Assembly: GCA_030263715.1 (NCBI GenBank)
Contig: SZPM01000019.1
Location: 1-49,890 of the forward strand
Length of the DNA stretch: 49,890 bases
Direction: 5' to 3'
From: ATM1 sp003577165
GTDB lineage: Bacteria; Armatimonadota; Fimbriimonadia; Fimbriimonadales; ATM1
The translations under genes were made by a program, and so were the position numbers. The notes below the pieces were generated by a model. It searched no databases. It saw only the letters and a list, made by a program, of their open reading frames with translations, and had not been told where the DNA came from. The number at the start of each line of letters is the position of its first letter. The stretch's first letter is position 1. This document shows positions 43,494 to 49,890 of this stretch, in pieces.

Positions 43494-43964
43494 CTACTCT
43501 TCGAATTCCTGGACGCTCATTCCGGAGGCGTCCTCGTCGGTCGCCATCGTCCCACCGAAGTCCTCCAAGTTGAACTCCTCCTCGATCTCTTCGAGCTCCG
43601 ACGTCGACTCGTCGACGAGGGAATCGAGGGCGACGAGGTCCGCCAGAGCGCTTTCGCTGACGACCGAACCCCGCTCCGTTCCAGCGAACAGGTCGTGGAT
43701 GGAGGCCTTCTCGGCTGCGCCGAGTTGGAGGTTGTCGAGCGCGTCCCTTCCCTCGCCCAACTCGCTGGGCACCTCGAAGACTGGAACGACCGCGCCCACG
43801 GCGATCTCTTCGAGCGCAATCGTGAGAGGGTGCTGTGATCGGGTTTCGACGAGCATGGGAGCCTTGTCACGCGACAACTGGGTGGCGCGCCTCGCCGCCA
43901 GGTTCACCAGAGTGAACTTGCTCGTGAATTCGTCGAGTTTTTCGCCGTGCGGATAGAGAGCCAT
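43494..43964 (-). CDS. rpoZ: RNA polymerase omega subunit with acidic C-terminal tail
   Basis: The first 65 residues match omega: FTSKFTLVNLAARRATQLSR, then DKAPMLVETRSQHPLTIALE and EIAVGAV. Omega helps assemble RNA polymerase by holding the beta' C-terminus. The usual length is 70-110 residues; here 156, because of a tail rich in Glu and Asp (STSELEEIEEEFNLEDFGG). The tail might bind another factor. The ATG is at 43964. It heads the minus-strand run rpoZ-dnaJ-prmA-rph-rdgB. Confidence 0.8.
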   Translation of the reverse strand: MALYPHGEKLDEFTSKFTLVNLAARRATQLSRDKAPMLVETRSQHPLTIALEEIAVGAVVPVFEVPSELGEGRDALDNLQLGAAEKASIHDLFAGTERGSVVSESALADLVALDSLVDESTSELEEIEEEFNLEDFGGTMATDEDASGMSVQEFEE

Positions 43965-44033
43965 ATGTGGGTGAGATCCTCGGGCAGACAGCCCGCGGAC
44001 CCCAGAGTATACACGGTTCGGGCCTAACTCAGC

Positions 44034-44906
44034 CTAAAACTCCGTACCTTCCGCCGTTTGCTCCCGGAACATGGCGATGATCTCCTGGGTCATCTTGCCC
44101 GGCGTCCCGCATCCGATCGGCCTGCCATCGAGCGCCACCATCGGGATCACCTCGGCGGCGGTTCCGGTCAGGAAGGCCTCGTCTGCCGAGGAGACATCGT
44201 AGATGGTCAGGTACTCCTCTCTCACCTCGATGCCGTTCTTCCGGGCGAGGTCGATCACGGTCTGGCGGGTGATTCCCCCCAGGATTCCGCAACTCGGATG
44301 GGGAGTGTGGAGGACGCCGCGACGAACGAGAAACACATTGTCTCCCGTCGCCTCGGCCAAGTAGCCCTCCGTGTTGAGCATCAGCCCTTCACCGGCGCCC
44401 TGGCGGTTCGCCTCCGTCTTGGCGTAGATGTTCGCCACGTATCGGCCGATCGTTTTGAGTCTCGGGTCCAAACATTGAGCCGGAAACACGCGGGTGCTGC
44501 ATAGGATGGTCGTGAGCCCAGTGTCGTACGCTTCGGGTGGATACAGGGCGAGTTTGTTGACCATCACCATGATGTTCGGCGTACGACTGATGTTCTTCGG
44601 ATCGAGGCCGAGCCCCGTTCCCCGGGTCACGTTGATTCGAATGTATCCGTTGTCCTGCCCAGCCTTGCGGCACGTGTCGAGGACGATGTCTCTCAGTTCG
44701 GACTGGGAGACCTTCATCTCAAAGTGAAGATAGCGGGCGCCGTCGTAGAGTCGGGTGAGGTGCTCGTCTAACTTGAAGACCTTTCGGTTGTAGATGCGGA
44801 TGCCTTCAAAGAGACCGTCCCCATAGAGATGCGCATGATCCCCAGCGGGAATGACCGCCTTGTCCAGCTCCTGCAGTTCGCCGTTGAACCAAACAAGAGG
44901 AGGCAT
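44034..44906 (-). CDS. ilvE: Branched-chain amino acid aminotransferase (class IV)
   Basis: The 290-residue PLP enzyme exchanges amino groups between glutamate and Leu, Ile or Val. It has FNGELQELDKAVIPAGDHAH, LYGDGLFEGIRIYNRKVFKL, the PLP lysine in RLKTIGRYVANIYAKTEA, then LNTEGYLAEATGDNVFLVRR, CGILGGITRQTVIDLAR and EAFLTGTAAEVIPMVALDGR. D-alanine aminotransferase is a related alternative, but the EGIR and TGTAAEV motifs favour IlvE. The ATG is at 44906 and is preceded by a purine-poor leader. It is divergent from rqcH over 51 bp. Confidence 0.9.
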   Translation of the reverse strand: MPPLVWFNGELQELDKAVIPAGDHAHLYGDGLFEGIRIYNRKVFKLDEHLTRLYDGARYLHFEMKVSQSELRDIVLDTCRKAGQDNGYIRINVTRGTGLGLDPKNISRTPNIMVMVNKLALYPPEAYDTGLTTILCSTRVFPAQCLDPRLKTIGRYVANIYAKTEANRQGAGEGLMLNTEGYLAEATGDNVFLVRRGVLHTPHPSCGILGGITRQTVIDLARKNGIEVREEYLTIYDVSSADEAFLTGTAAEVIPMVALDGRPIGCGTPGKMTQEIIAMFREQTAEGTEF

Positions 44907-44957
44907 GGGCGGATGTTACCTTCGGCCGGAAAGGCAGGGTTCCGGTAGCATCCGGCC

Positions 44958-46505
44958 GTGCCGGGTGTGTCGTTTCCCTTCGACGGACTCGTTCTCTATG
45001 CGCTCCTCCCCGAACTGAAGCGTGCGGAAGGCCTCTTCCTGCGCTCGGTGGCCCAGCCGTCTGAATTTGAGGCCCGCCTGCTCCTCGGCGGCCATGGCCA
45101 GAAGTTGACCATCGCCATCAGTTGGGAGCCCGGCACCCCGGGTGCGTTCGTTTCATCGGTCCAGTTGAAGTCCAAGGTTCCAGAGGAGTCGGCGTTCGTC
45201 CGGGCAATGAAGGAGAGGTGCGGTGGCATGAGGCTCCTCGCGGTTCGCCAACACCGGCTGGATCGCCTCCTGGCGTTCGACTTCGTTGGAGAGCGCCACA
45301 CGTATCGGCTCCAGGTCGAGATGTTCGGCACCCATTCGAATGCGTTTCTCATCGACGAACGAGGCGTGACCGTCGCTCGCGCGCGCCGTGCTCGCAGACC
45401 GCCGACACAGCCGATGGAGGACTTTGAGCGTGACAGGATCCGAGTTCTCGAGGAGATGAACAGCCAGGAGTCTCTCTCGAAAGTCGCCAAGCGGGAGGTT
45501 GCGTTGAGAGGCGCGGAGGATGTGCTCGAAAGAATTTCCGCACCGACACCCGTCGTGATCCTCGGCGCAGGCGCTTATCCGTTCCTGCCATCCGACCTGG
45601 CGGAGGCCGACGCAATCTCTGTCGGCTCCATGAGCGCAGCGGTGGAGCAGTTCTGCTTGAGCAGGGCGAGGCAACAGGAGCAAGAGGCTCGTCGCCATCG
45701 CATCGAACAAGAACTCAAGAGGAGAACTTCAAACGCGAGACAGGCGCTCGACCGCATGCAGAGAGCCATGGACGAGGCGGCGGTGGCGGACCAACTTCAG
45801 TCCGAGGGCGATCTGCTCCTTGCGCGCGCGCATCAAATCGCAGACGGGGTCTCGCGCGCAGAGATCGAGGACTTCGAGGGCCGCGGGGTCGTACTTGATC
45901 TCGACCCGCAAAAGTCGCCGATCGAGAACGCAGAAGCAAGATACGCGAGGGCGCGCAAAGCACGCCGAGCCGCGGCGATTCTCGGCCCGCGCTTTGACGA
46001 GATGAAGGAGCATCTCCAGGAACTCGAATGCATGTCCGCCGAGTTCGAGACCGCGGGCGCAGACGTCTCCGCGATCGAGTCGCGGCTCTCACAGCGAGAT
46101 GCGTCTTCCGCCGCCCTGTCACTGAGAACTCTGCGAACTCCGAGTCCGAGACCTCACCCGCGCGTATCGTGTACACACTTAGCTGGGTTCGAGGTTTGGT
46201 GGGGGGAGAGCGCGGAGGCTAACGACTTCGTGACCACGAAGATCGCGAAGGGCAACGACATCTGGCTGCACGTCCGAGGGCACACGGGAAGCCACGTTGT
46301 CATCGCGACTGCGAACCGGCCGGAGCGCGTGCAACCACACACCATCCTCGAGGCTGCCAAGATCGCAGCACGCCACAGCACGCAGAAGCACGCGCGGCAC
46401 GTGCCCGTGGACTACACGCTTGCAAAGTACGTGCGCAAGCCTCGCAAGAGTGCGCCAGGTCAAGTCACCTACTCACGCGAAAAGACCCTCTTCGTAGACC
46501 CATAG
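44958..46505 (+). CDS. rqcH: Ribosome-associated quality control factor RqcH (NFACT family)
   Basis: The 515-residue protein binds stalled 50S-peptidyl-tRNA complexes and adds C-terminal Ala tails that mark chains for decay. The NFACT-N domain starts with FPFDGLVLYALLPELKRAEG. Coiled-coil parts lie at about 230-270 and 330-370. The NFACT-R domain is well conserved: FEVWWGESAEANDFVTTKIA, KGNDIWLHVRGHTGSHVVI, ILEAAKIAARHS, VPVDYTLAKYVRKPRKSAPG and VTYSREKTLFVDP. It is shorter than many relatives (about 560-580). The start is GTG at 44958. The next gene starts 10 bp after its stop. Confidence 0.9.
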   Translation: MPGVSFPFDGLVLYALLPELKRAEGLFLRSVAQPSEFEARLLLGGHGQKLTIAISWEPGTPGAFVSSVQLKSKVPEESAFVRAMKERCGGMRLLAVRQHRLDRLLAFDFVGERHTYRLQVEMFGTHSNAFLIDERGVTVARARRARRPPTQPMEDFERDRIRVLEEMNSQESLSKVAKREVALRGAEDVLERISAPTPVVILGAGAYPFLPSDLAEADAISVGSMSAAVEQFCLSRARQQEQEARRHRIEQELKRRTSNARQALDRMQRAMDEAAVADQLQSEGDLLLARAHQIADGVSRAEIEDFEGRGVVLDLDPQKSPIENAEARYARARKARRAAAILGPRFDEMKEHLQELECMSAEFETAGADVSAIESRLSQRDASSAALSLRTLRTPSPRPHPRVSCTHLAGFEVWWGESAEANDFVTTKIAKGNDIWLHVRGHTGSHVVIATANRPERVQPHTILEAAKIAARHSTQKHARHVPVDYTLAKYVRKPRKSAPGQVTYSREKTLFVDP

Positions 46506-46515
46506 TTGAACCTCG

Positions 46516-47871
46516 ATGAATTCTTCTTGGATCTCCCAGTATGACCTCGGCGTCTCAACGCCCGAGCTGGATCGAATTCGTCGCCACTTCACCCTGCTGG
46601 AGGAGAGTCAGACTTGGGAGCGTGAGCGCTTGGACGAGTACCGGCTCGGCAAACTCCGGACCGTGTACTCATTCGCGCGACGGCACGTGCCCTTCTATGT
46701 CGAGAAGTTCGCCGACTGTCCCGAAGAAATCACCTCGTGGGAGGAGTTTAGTGGCCTGCCGACCACGCTGCGCGAAGAGGCTGCCGACCATCCCGAGAGC
46801 CGCCGAGCCAACGTCTTACCGATGGGCACGCGGGCGCTTCGCGCACTGCACACTTCTGGAAGCAGCGGGCTCGTCGTGGAGTCCGTTCCCACCGATGCCG
46901 CTGAGAGCTTTCGAGTTGCATTAAGTCTCAGAGAACTGATGTGGCACGGCATCGACTTGCGCGCAAGCGCAGCCGTCATTCGGGCGCTTGTCAAAGACCC
47001 GATACAGGACGGCGCCCTGCTCGAGGGCGTCGCAGTGCCACACTGGAGTACCGGCGTGCTGTCTCACCTAGTCGAAACGGGGCCTGGCTACTTCATCGAC
47101 GTGTCTGCGCCAGTTGACAGGCAGGTGGAGTTTCTCAAACGTCATCGACCCACTTACCTCCTCGTCAATCCATCGAATCTCGACTTGCTTTCGCAGGCAT
47201 TCGCTGACGATCCCCCCTCCGAGAAGTCTATCGTCCTCATCCGCACCCTCGGCGAGACATTGCACGATGACGTCCGCTCAAGAGCAGAATCGGCATTCGA
47301 GTGTCCCGTCGTGGACGCGTACTCGTGTCAGGAGTGTGGCCATCTCGCGGCGCAATGCGGGCCGGAGGGTCGGTACCATGTGCAGGAGGAGTCCGTCATT
47401 TTAGAGGTGATCGACGACGAAGGTCGTCCGTGCGAACCCGGCCAGCCAGGGCACGTTCTCGTCACCTCACTGCTGCCGTACGCGACACCGTTCATTCGGT
47501 ACAAGCTTGGCGACATTGCCGAGTTCGGCTCTGCCTGTGAGTGCGGCAAGACGCTACGCTCCTTGTCCAGAATCGTCGGCAGAGAGATGTCCCTCATTCG
47601 CAAGCCGGACGGTGCGAAGGTGATCAACTCAACGCTGATGAACTCGCTCAGCGCCGTGGACGGTGTCCGCCGCTACCAGGTGACTCAACTCTCCCCCGAC
47701 ACCTTCGACATCCAGGTCGTTTGCTCCCGACAGGATTGCGAGAACGACGTGAAGGAGGTCTTTGCGAGAACGCTCGATTGGCCTCATACGGTCACCGTGC
47801 GCGTCGTCGAGGCTATCCCCCCCGGCCCTTCGGGAAAGATGGAGCGTTTTCGGTGGGTGGGGGGTTCATGA
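46516..47871 (+). CDS. Phenylacetate-CoA ligase (PaaK)-like adenylate-forming enzyme
   Basis: The 451-residue ANL-superfamily protein resembles PaaK/CapK. It has the opening YSFARRHVPFYVEKFAD, the phosphate loop LHTSGSSGLVVESV, then VVDAYSCQECGHLAAQCGPE and YATPFIRYKLGDIAEFGSAC with a Cys pair (CECGK), and the end PPGPSGKMERFRWV with the C-terminal Lys. The C-x-x-C-G-x(n)-C arrangement could bind zinc, as in some PaaK relatives. It should adenylate a carboxylic acid; the acid and acceptor are unknown. It overlaps the next gene by 4 bp (ATGA). Confidence 0.82.
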   Translation: MNSSWISQYDLGVSTPELDRIRRHFTLLEESQTWERERLDEYRLGKLRTVYSFARRHVPFYVEKFADCPEEITSWEEFSGLPTTLREEAADHPESRRANVLPMGTRALRALHTSGSSGLVVESVPTDAAESFRVALSLRELMWHGIDLRASAAVIRALVKDPIQDGALLEGVAVPHWSTGVLSHLVETGPGYFIDVSAPVDRQVEFLKRHRPTYLLVNPSNLDLLSQAFADDPPSEKSIVLIRTLGETLHDDVRSRAESAFECPVVDAYSCQECGHLAAQCGPEGRYHVQEESVILEVIDDEGRPCEPGQPGHVLVTSLLPYATPFIRYKLGDIAEFGSACECGKTLRSLSRIVGREMSLIRKPDGAKVINSTLMNSLSAVDGVRRYQVTQLSPDTFDIQVVCSRQDCENDVKEVFARTLDWPHTVTVRVVEAIPPGPSGKMERFRWVGGS

Positions 47872-49376
47872 ATCGAGTCTCAGCTCTCGTCGTTTGCGCC
47901 GCATCGCTCGGCGGGATCGCGATCTCCGACGGCTGCGTGCCCCAGCGTTCCGCCCCGAGCGCACGCACCGCGACGGCTCCTCGACCGTCGCCGGTACCCG
48001 ATCGGCCGAAAACCGGTTTCGCCGAGCCGATCAACACTTCCTTCGAGGGTGTGACCTGCTTCCGTGGAAACGTCAAGCGCAACTACTCGGGTGAGGGACC
48101 TGTGCCCACGGGTCATGTGCAAATCCTCTGGCGCGCTGAGATCGGCGGCAATCCGGGTGGGGGAGGATGGAGCGGAGTTGGATGGACAGGTCAGCCTCTC
48201 ATCGTGAATTGGCCCGAAGAAGTGCGGCGGCACATGAACTTCTACGACCCTCCGGGGCCGAGCCTCGAAATCATCGTCGGTGCGCTCGACGGGCAGGTGC
48301 ACTTTTTCGATGCAGAGACCGGTTCGAGATCTCGCCCCCCCCTTGCGATGCCCGCGCGCAATCCGATCAAGGGTACGGTGACAATCGACCCCCGGGGATA
48401 TCCGATCCTTTATGTCGGGTGTGGCCTCAACCGCGCAAAGGCCGCCTACCGCGCCTTCTCCCTGACGGACTTCAAGGAACTTCTCGCTCTGCCGGGCATA
48501 GATCCGTCTGCCCCGCGCCGCTGGCCAGCATTCGACTCGAACGGAATTGTCATCGACGACACGCTCTACCTCGTCGGGGAGAACGGGCTCCTCTATAAAG
48601 TTCGTTTAAACGCCGCATGGAAACCGGACGTCGGACGAGTTGGACTCGATCCCGAAGTTCAAAAGGTCCGCTTCAGCAAAGACGGCGCAGAAAGTTCCAT
48701 TGCTGTCTATCAAGGAAACGCCTACTGGGGTGACACCGGCGGCAACCTCTGGAGAGCATCGCTCGAGAACCCAACCGACGTTCAAGCGATTCGCGCACTC
48801 GGTGACGACAGCGATTCGAGCGTGACATTCGACGACGACGGCGCCTTCTACGTTGGAATCGAGTTAGACCACCGCCGAAAGCGCCCTGGCACAGGAGTCC
48901 TCTACAAATTGAGCGCGCCAGACGCACGGCTCGTTTGGCGTTACGAGTTCCCCGCAGAAACATACTACGGCGAGAGCCGGCTGCACGCAATCAACGGAGG
49001 AGTTGTCTCATCCGCGGCCGTTTGGCCGGAAGGCAACCTGGTTTTCATCACGACTGCTCACAGCCCGACGCTTTATCGGGGCGATCTTGTCGCACTCGAT
49101 CGCAAGACTGGCAAGCCCAAATGGAAAAAGGCTCTCAAGGGCTTCACGTGGAGTTCGCCGGTCTGCATGGGAGGAACGGTCGTGGCATGCGACACGACGG
49201 GTGCGGTCACCGTGCTCGACGCGAAGACGGGCAAGTCGCTCCTCACCGACTCGCGGGGCGAATCCGTGGAGAGCCTGGATTGCGGCGCCGCCATCGAGAG
49301 TTCGCCAATCGTCTGGAAGGGCCGCATCTACGTCGGCATCCGCGGAGGCGGCCTCCTCTGCCTCGGAACCCGTTGA
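47868..49376 (+). CDS. PQQ-like beta-propeller lipoprotein
   Basis: The 502-residue protein starts with a signal peptide and a cysteine in an atypical lipobox (ISDGC), so lipidation is probable but not certain. A Pro-rich linker follows, then repeated blades with PQQ-type motifs: EIIVGALDGQVHFFDAETGS, DLVALDRKTGKPKWKKALKG, AVTVLDAKTGKSLLTDSRGE and GRIYVGIRGGGLLCLGT. Such propellers act as scaffolds (BamB) or as dehydrogenases. The metal and cofactor residues of quinoproteins are not obvious, so a scaffold is more likely. The ATG at 47868 overlaps the ligase stop, which implies a joint function. Confidence 0.82.
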   Translation: MNRVSALVVCAASLGGIAISDGCVPQRSAPSARTATAPRPSPVPDRPKTGFAEPINTSFEGVTCFRGNVKRNYSGEGPVPTGHVQILWRAEIGGNPGGGGWSGVGWTGQPLIVNWPEEVRRHMNFYDPPGPSLEIIVGALDGQVHFFDAETGSRSRPPLAMPARNPIKGTVTIDPRGYPILYVGCGLNRAKAAYRAFSLTDFKELLALPGIDPSAPRRWPAFDSNGIVIDDTLYLVGENGLLYKVRLNAAWKPDVGRVGLDPEVQKVRFSKDGAESSIAVYQGNAYWGDTGGNLWRASLENPTDVQAIRALGDDSDSSVTFDDDGAFYVGIELDHRRKRPGTGVLYKLSAPDARLVWRYEFPAETYYGESRLHAINGGVVSSAAVWPEGNLVFITTAHSPTLYRGDLVALDRKTGKPKWKKALKGFTWSSPVCMGGTVVACDTTGAVTVLDAKTGKSLLTDSRGESVESLDCGAAIESSPIVWKGRIYVGIRGGGLLCLGTR

Positions 49377-49446
49377 GGAACAACAAGGGCCGATGAGCAG
49401 TCAGAAAAGAGTAGCGGAGTGAATCCGCTGTTCCATTCGATTGCAA

Positions 49447-49474
49447 TGCCCCGAAGGCAACTGTCCTCGGGGCA
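49447..49474. terminator. Terminator between convergent genes
   Basis: An 8-bp stem, tgccccga (49447-49454) with tcggggca (49467-49474), and a 12-nt loop lie between the propeller gene and the convergent small membrane protein gene. No long T-tract follows. Confidence 0.65.
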
Positions 49475-49479
49475 AACCT

Positions 49480-49788
49480 TTACCGGCTCGGAGGCTGATT
49501 CTCGATCTTCACCGAGAACGGCCGATCCACGAACGCCTGGCCGACCTTGACGTTGGCCTCCTCCACTCTGACCTTGAGGCCAGAGGAGTTGATCCTATCC
49601 AGCGTTCGGTTCATGCTTTCGAGCGTACGGTTCACGTCTCGAAGAGCGTTCGACACTTCGTCGGCCAGCGACTCCTCGCCCGACAGCGCTCGGGCCGCAA
49701 GGGGTGTCAGGGCAGGTCGAGCAGCCATCGCGGTCAGCGAAGCGGCGATCAGGGTGAGCATCAGTTTCGAGTACCAATCGAGTTTCAT
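49480..49788 (-). CDS. Small membrane-anchored protein
   Basis: The 102-residue protein begins MKLDWYSKLMLTLIAASLTA, a pattern shared by a widespread family of short anchored proteins without assigned function. The helix (about 9-24) is followed by a coiled-coil-like part (EVSNALRDVNRTLESMNRTL) and a beta-rich end. ATG 49788 has GGAGG six bases before it. A further ATG at 49833 with AAGGAGG close by is the alternative. The gene is convergent with the propeller gene. The last 42 bp of the window show nothing I can name. Confidence 0.75.
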   Translation of the reverse strand: MKLDWYSKLMLTLIAASLTAMAARPALTPLAARALSGEESLADEVSNALRDVNRTLESMNRTLDRINSSGLKVRVEEANVKVGQAFVDRPFSVKIENQPPSR

Positions 49789-49890
49789 CAGGTTCCTCCG
49801 TCCCGAGTTGGGTACAAGGTAAGACGATCTCATGGACCTCCTTCGCATTGCCTCCCACTCAAATCGCGCGCGCGAGGCCCTGCGCGAGTT

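Overview
The window looks like a chromosomal segment of a high-GC Gram-negative-type bacterium, most probably Armatimonadota (class Fimbriimonadia or a relative). This is an inference. It rests on two type II pseudopilin-like proteins with the FTLIELLVVIAIIAIL / LFPVFA signature common in that phylum, the frequent GTG and TTG starts, the weak use of Shine-Dalgarno sites, and a 23S-5S rRNA unit separated from 16S. No phage, transposase, integrase or CRISPR array was seen.

Region 1 (1-4256) is unlike the rest. Small, mostly membrane or exported proteins of unknown function, all on the + strand, alternate with copies of one dispersed repeat: a partial copy at the left edge and copies near 44, 2028, 2963 and 3640. 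Each full copy has a core of about 61 nt that can fold into an imperfect hairpin. The layout resembles a gene-cassette array, but canonical integron attC core boxes were not found. The array ends exactly against a decayed piece of uvrA (4257-4496, minus), which is followed by a tRNA-Ile2(CAU) gene whose 3' end faces the array.

Region 2 (4660-13324) holds an ECF sigma factor with a translationally coupled membrane partner, a pseudopilin, pyruvate phosphate dikinase, a CPA2-type cation/proton antiporter, a flavin-dependent halogenase-like enzyme and a cysteine-rich lipoprotein. Region 3 (13354-16638, minus) is a free-standing 23S-5S rRNA unit with its own consensus-like promoter, a flanking processing stem and a terminator. 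Region 4 (16654-25754) contains a GAF-GAF histidine kinase, feoAB, a DUF1326 protein next to an HxlR regulator, an alkyltransferase-like protein, an HDOD protein and a CD-NTase-like protein that seems to lack catalytic carboxylates.

Region 5 (25812-34747) is mostly housekeeping: a WecG/TagA glycosyltransferase, Lon and Hsp20 as one minus-strand cluster (protein quality control), then secG, a HEAT-like protein, a YggS-type PLP protein and sepF on the plus strand, and moeA behind a protein of unknown function. Region 6 (34755-38915) has an unusual Ser/Thr kinase fused to an array of zinc ribbons and a PH-like tail, a second pseudopilin with a coupled tiny lipoprotein, and a membrane protein. 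Region 7 (39013-49788) has a PhyH dioxygenase coupled to an ArsC-type reductase, a minus-strand cluster rdgB-rph-prmA-dnaJ-rpoZ-ilvE (nucleotide sanitation, RNA processing, translation, folding, transcription, amino acid synthesis), the ribosome quality-control factor RqcH, a PaaK-like adenylate-forming enzyme coupled to a PQQ-type beta-propeller lipoprotein, and a small membrane-anchored protein. Gene density is high and many neighbours overlap by 1-8 nt, which indicates translational coupling.
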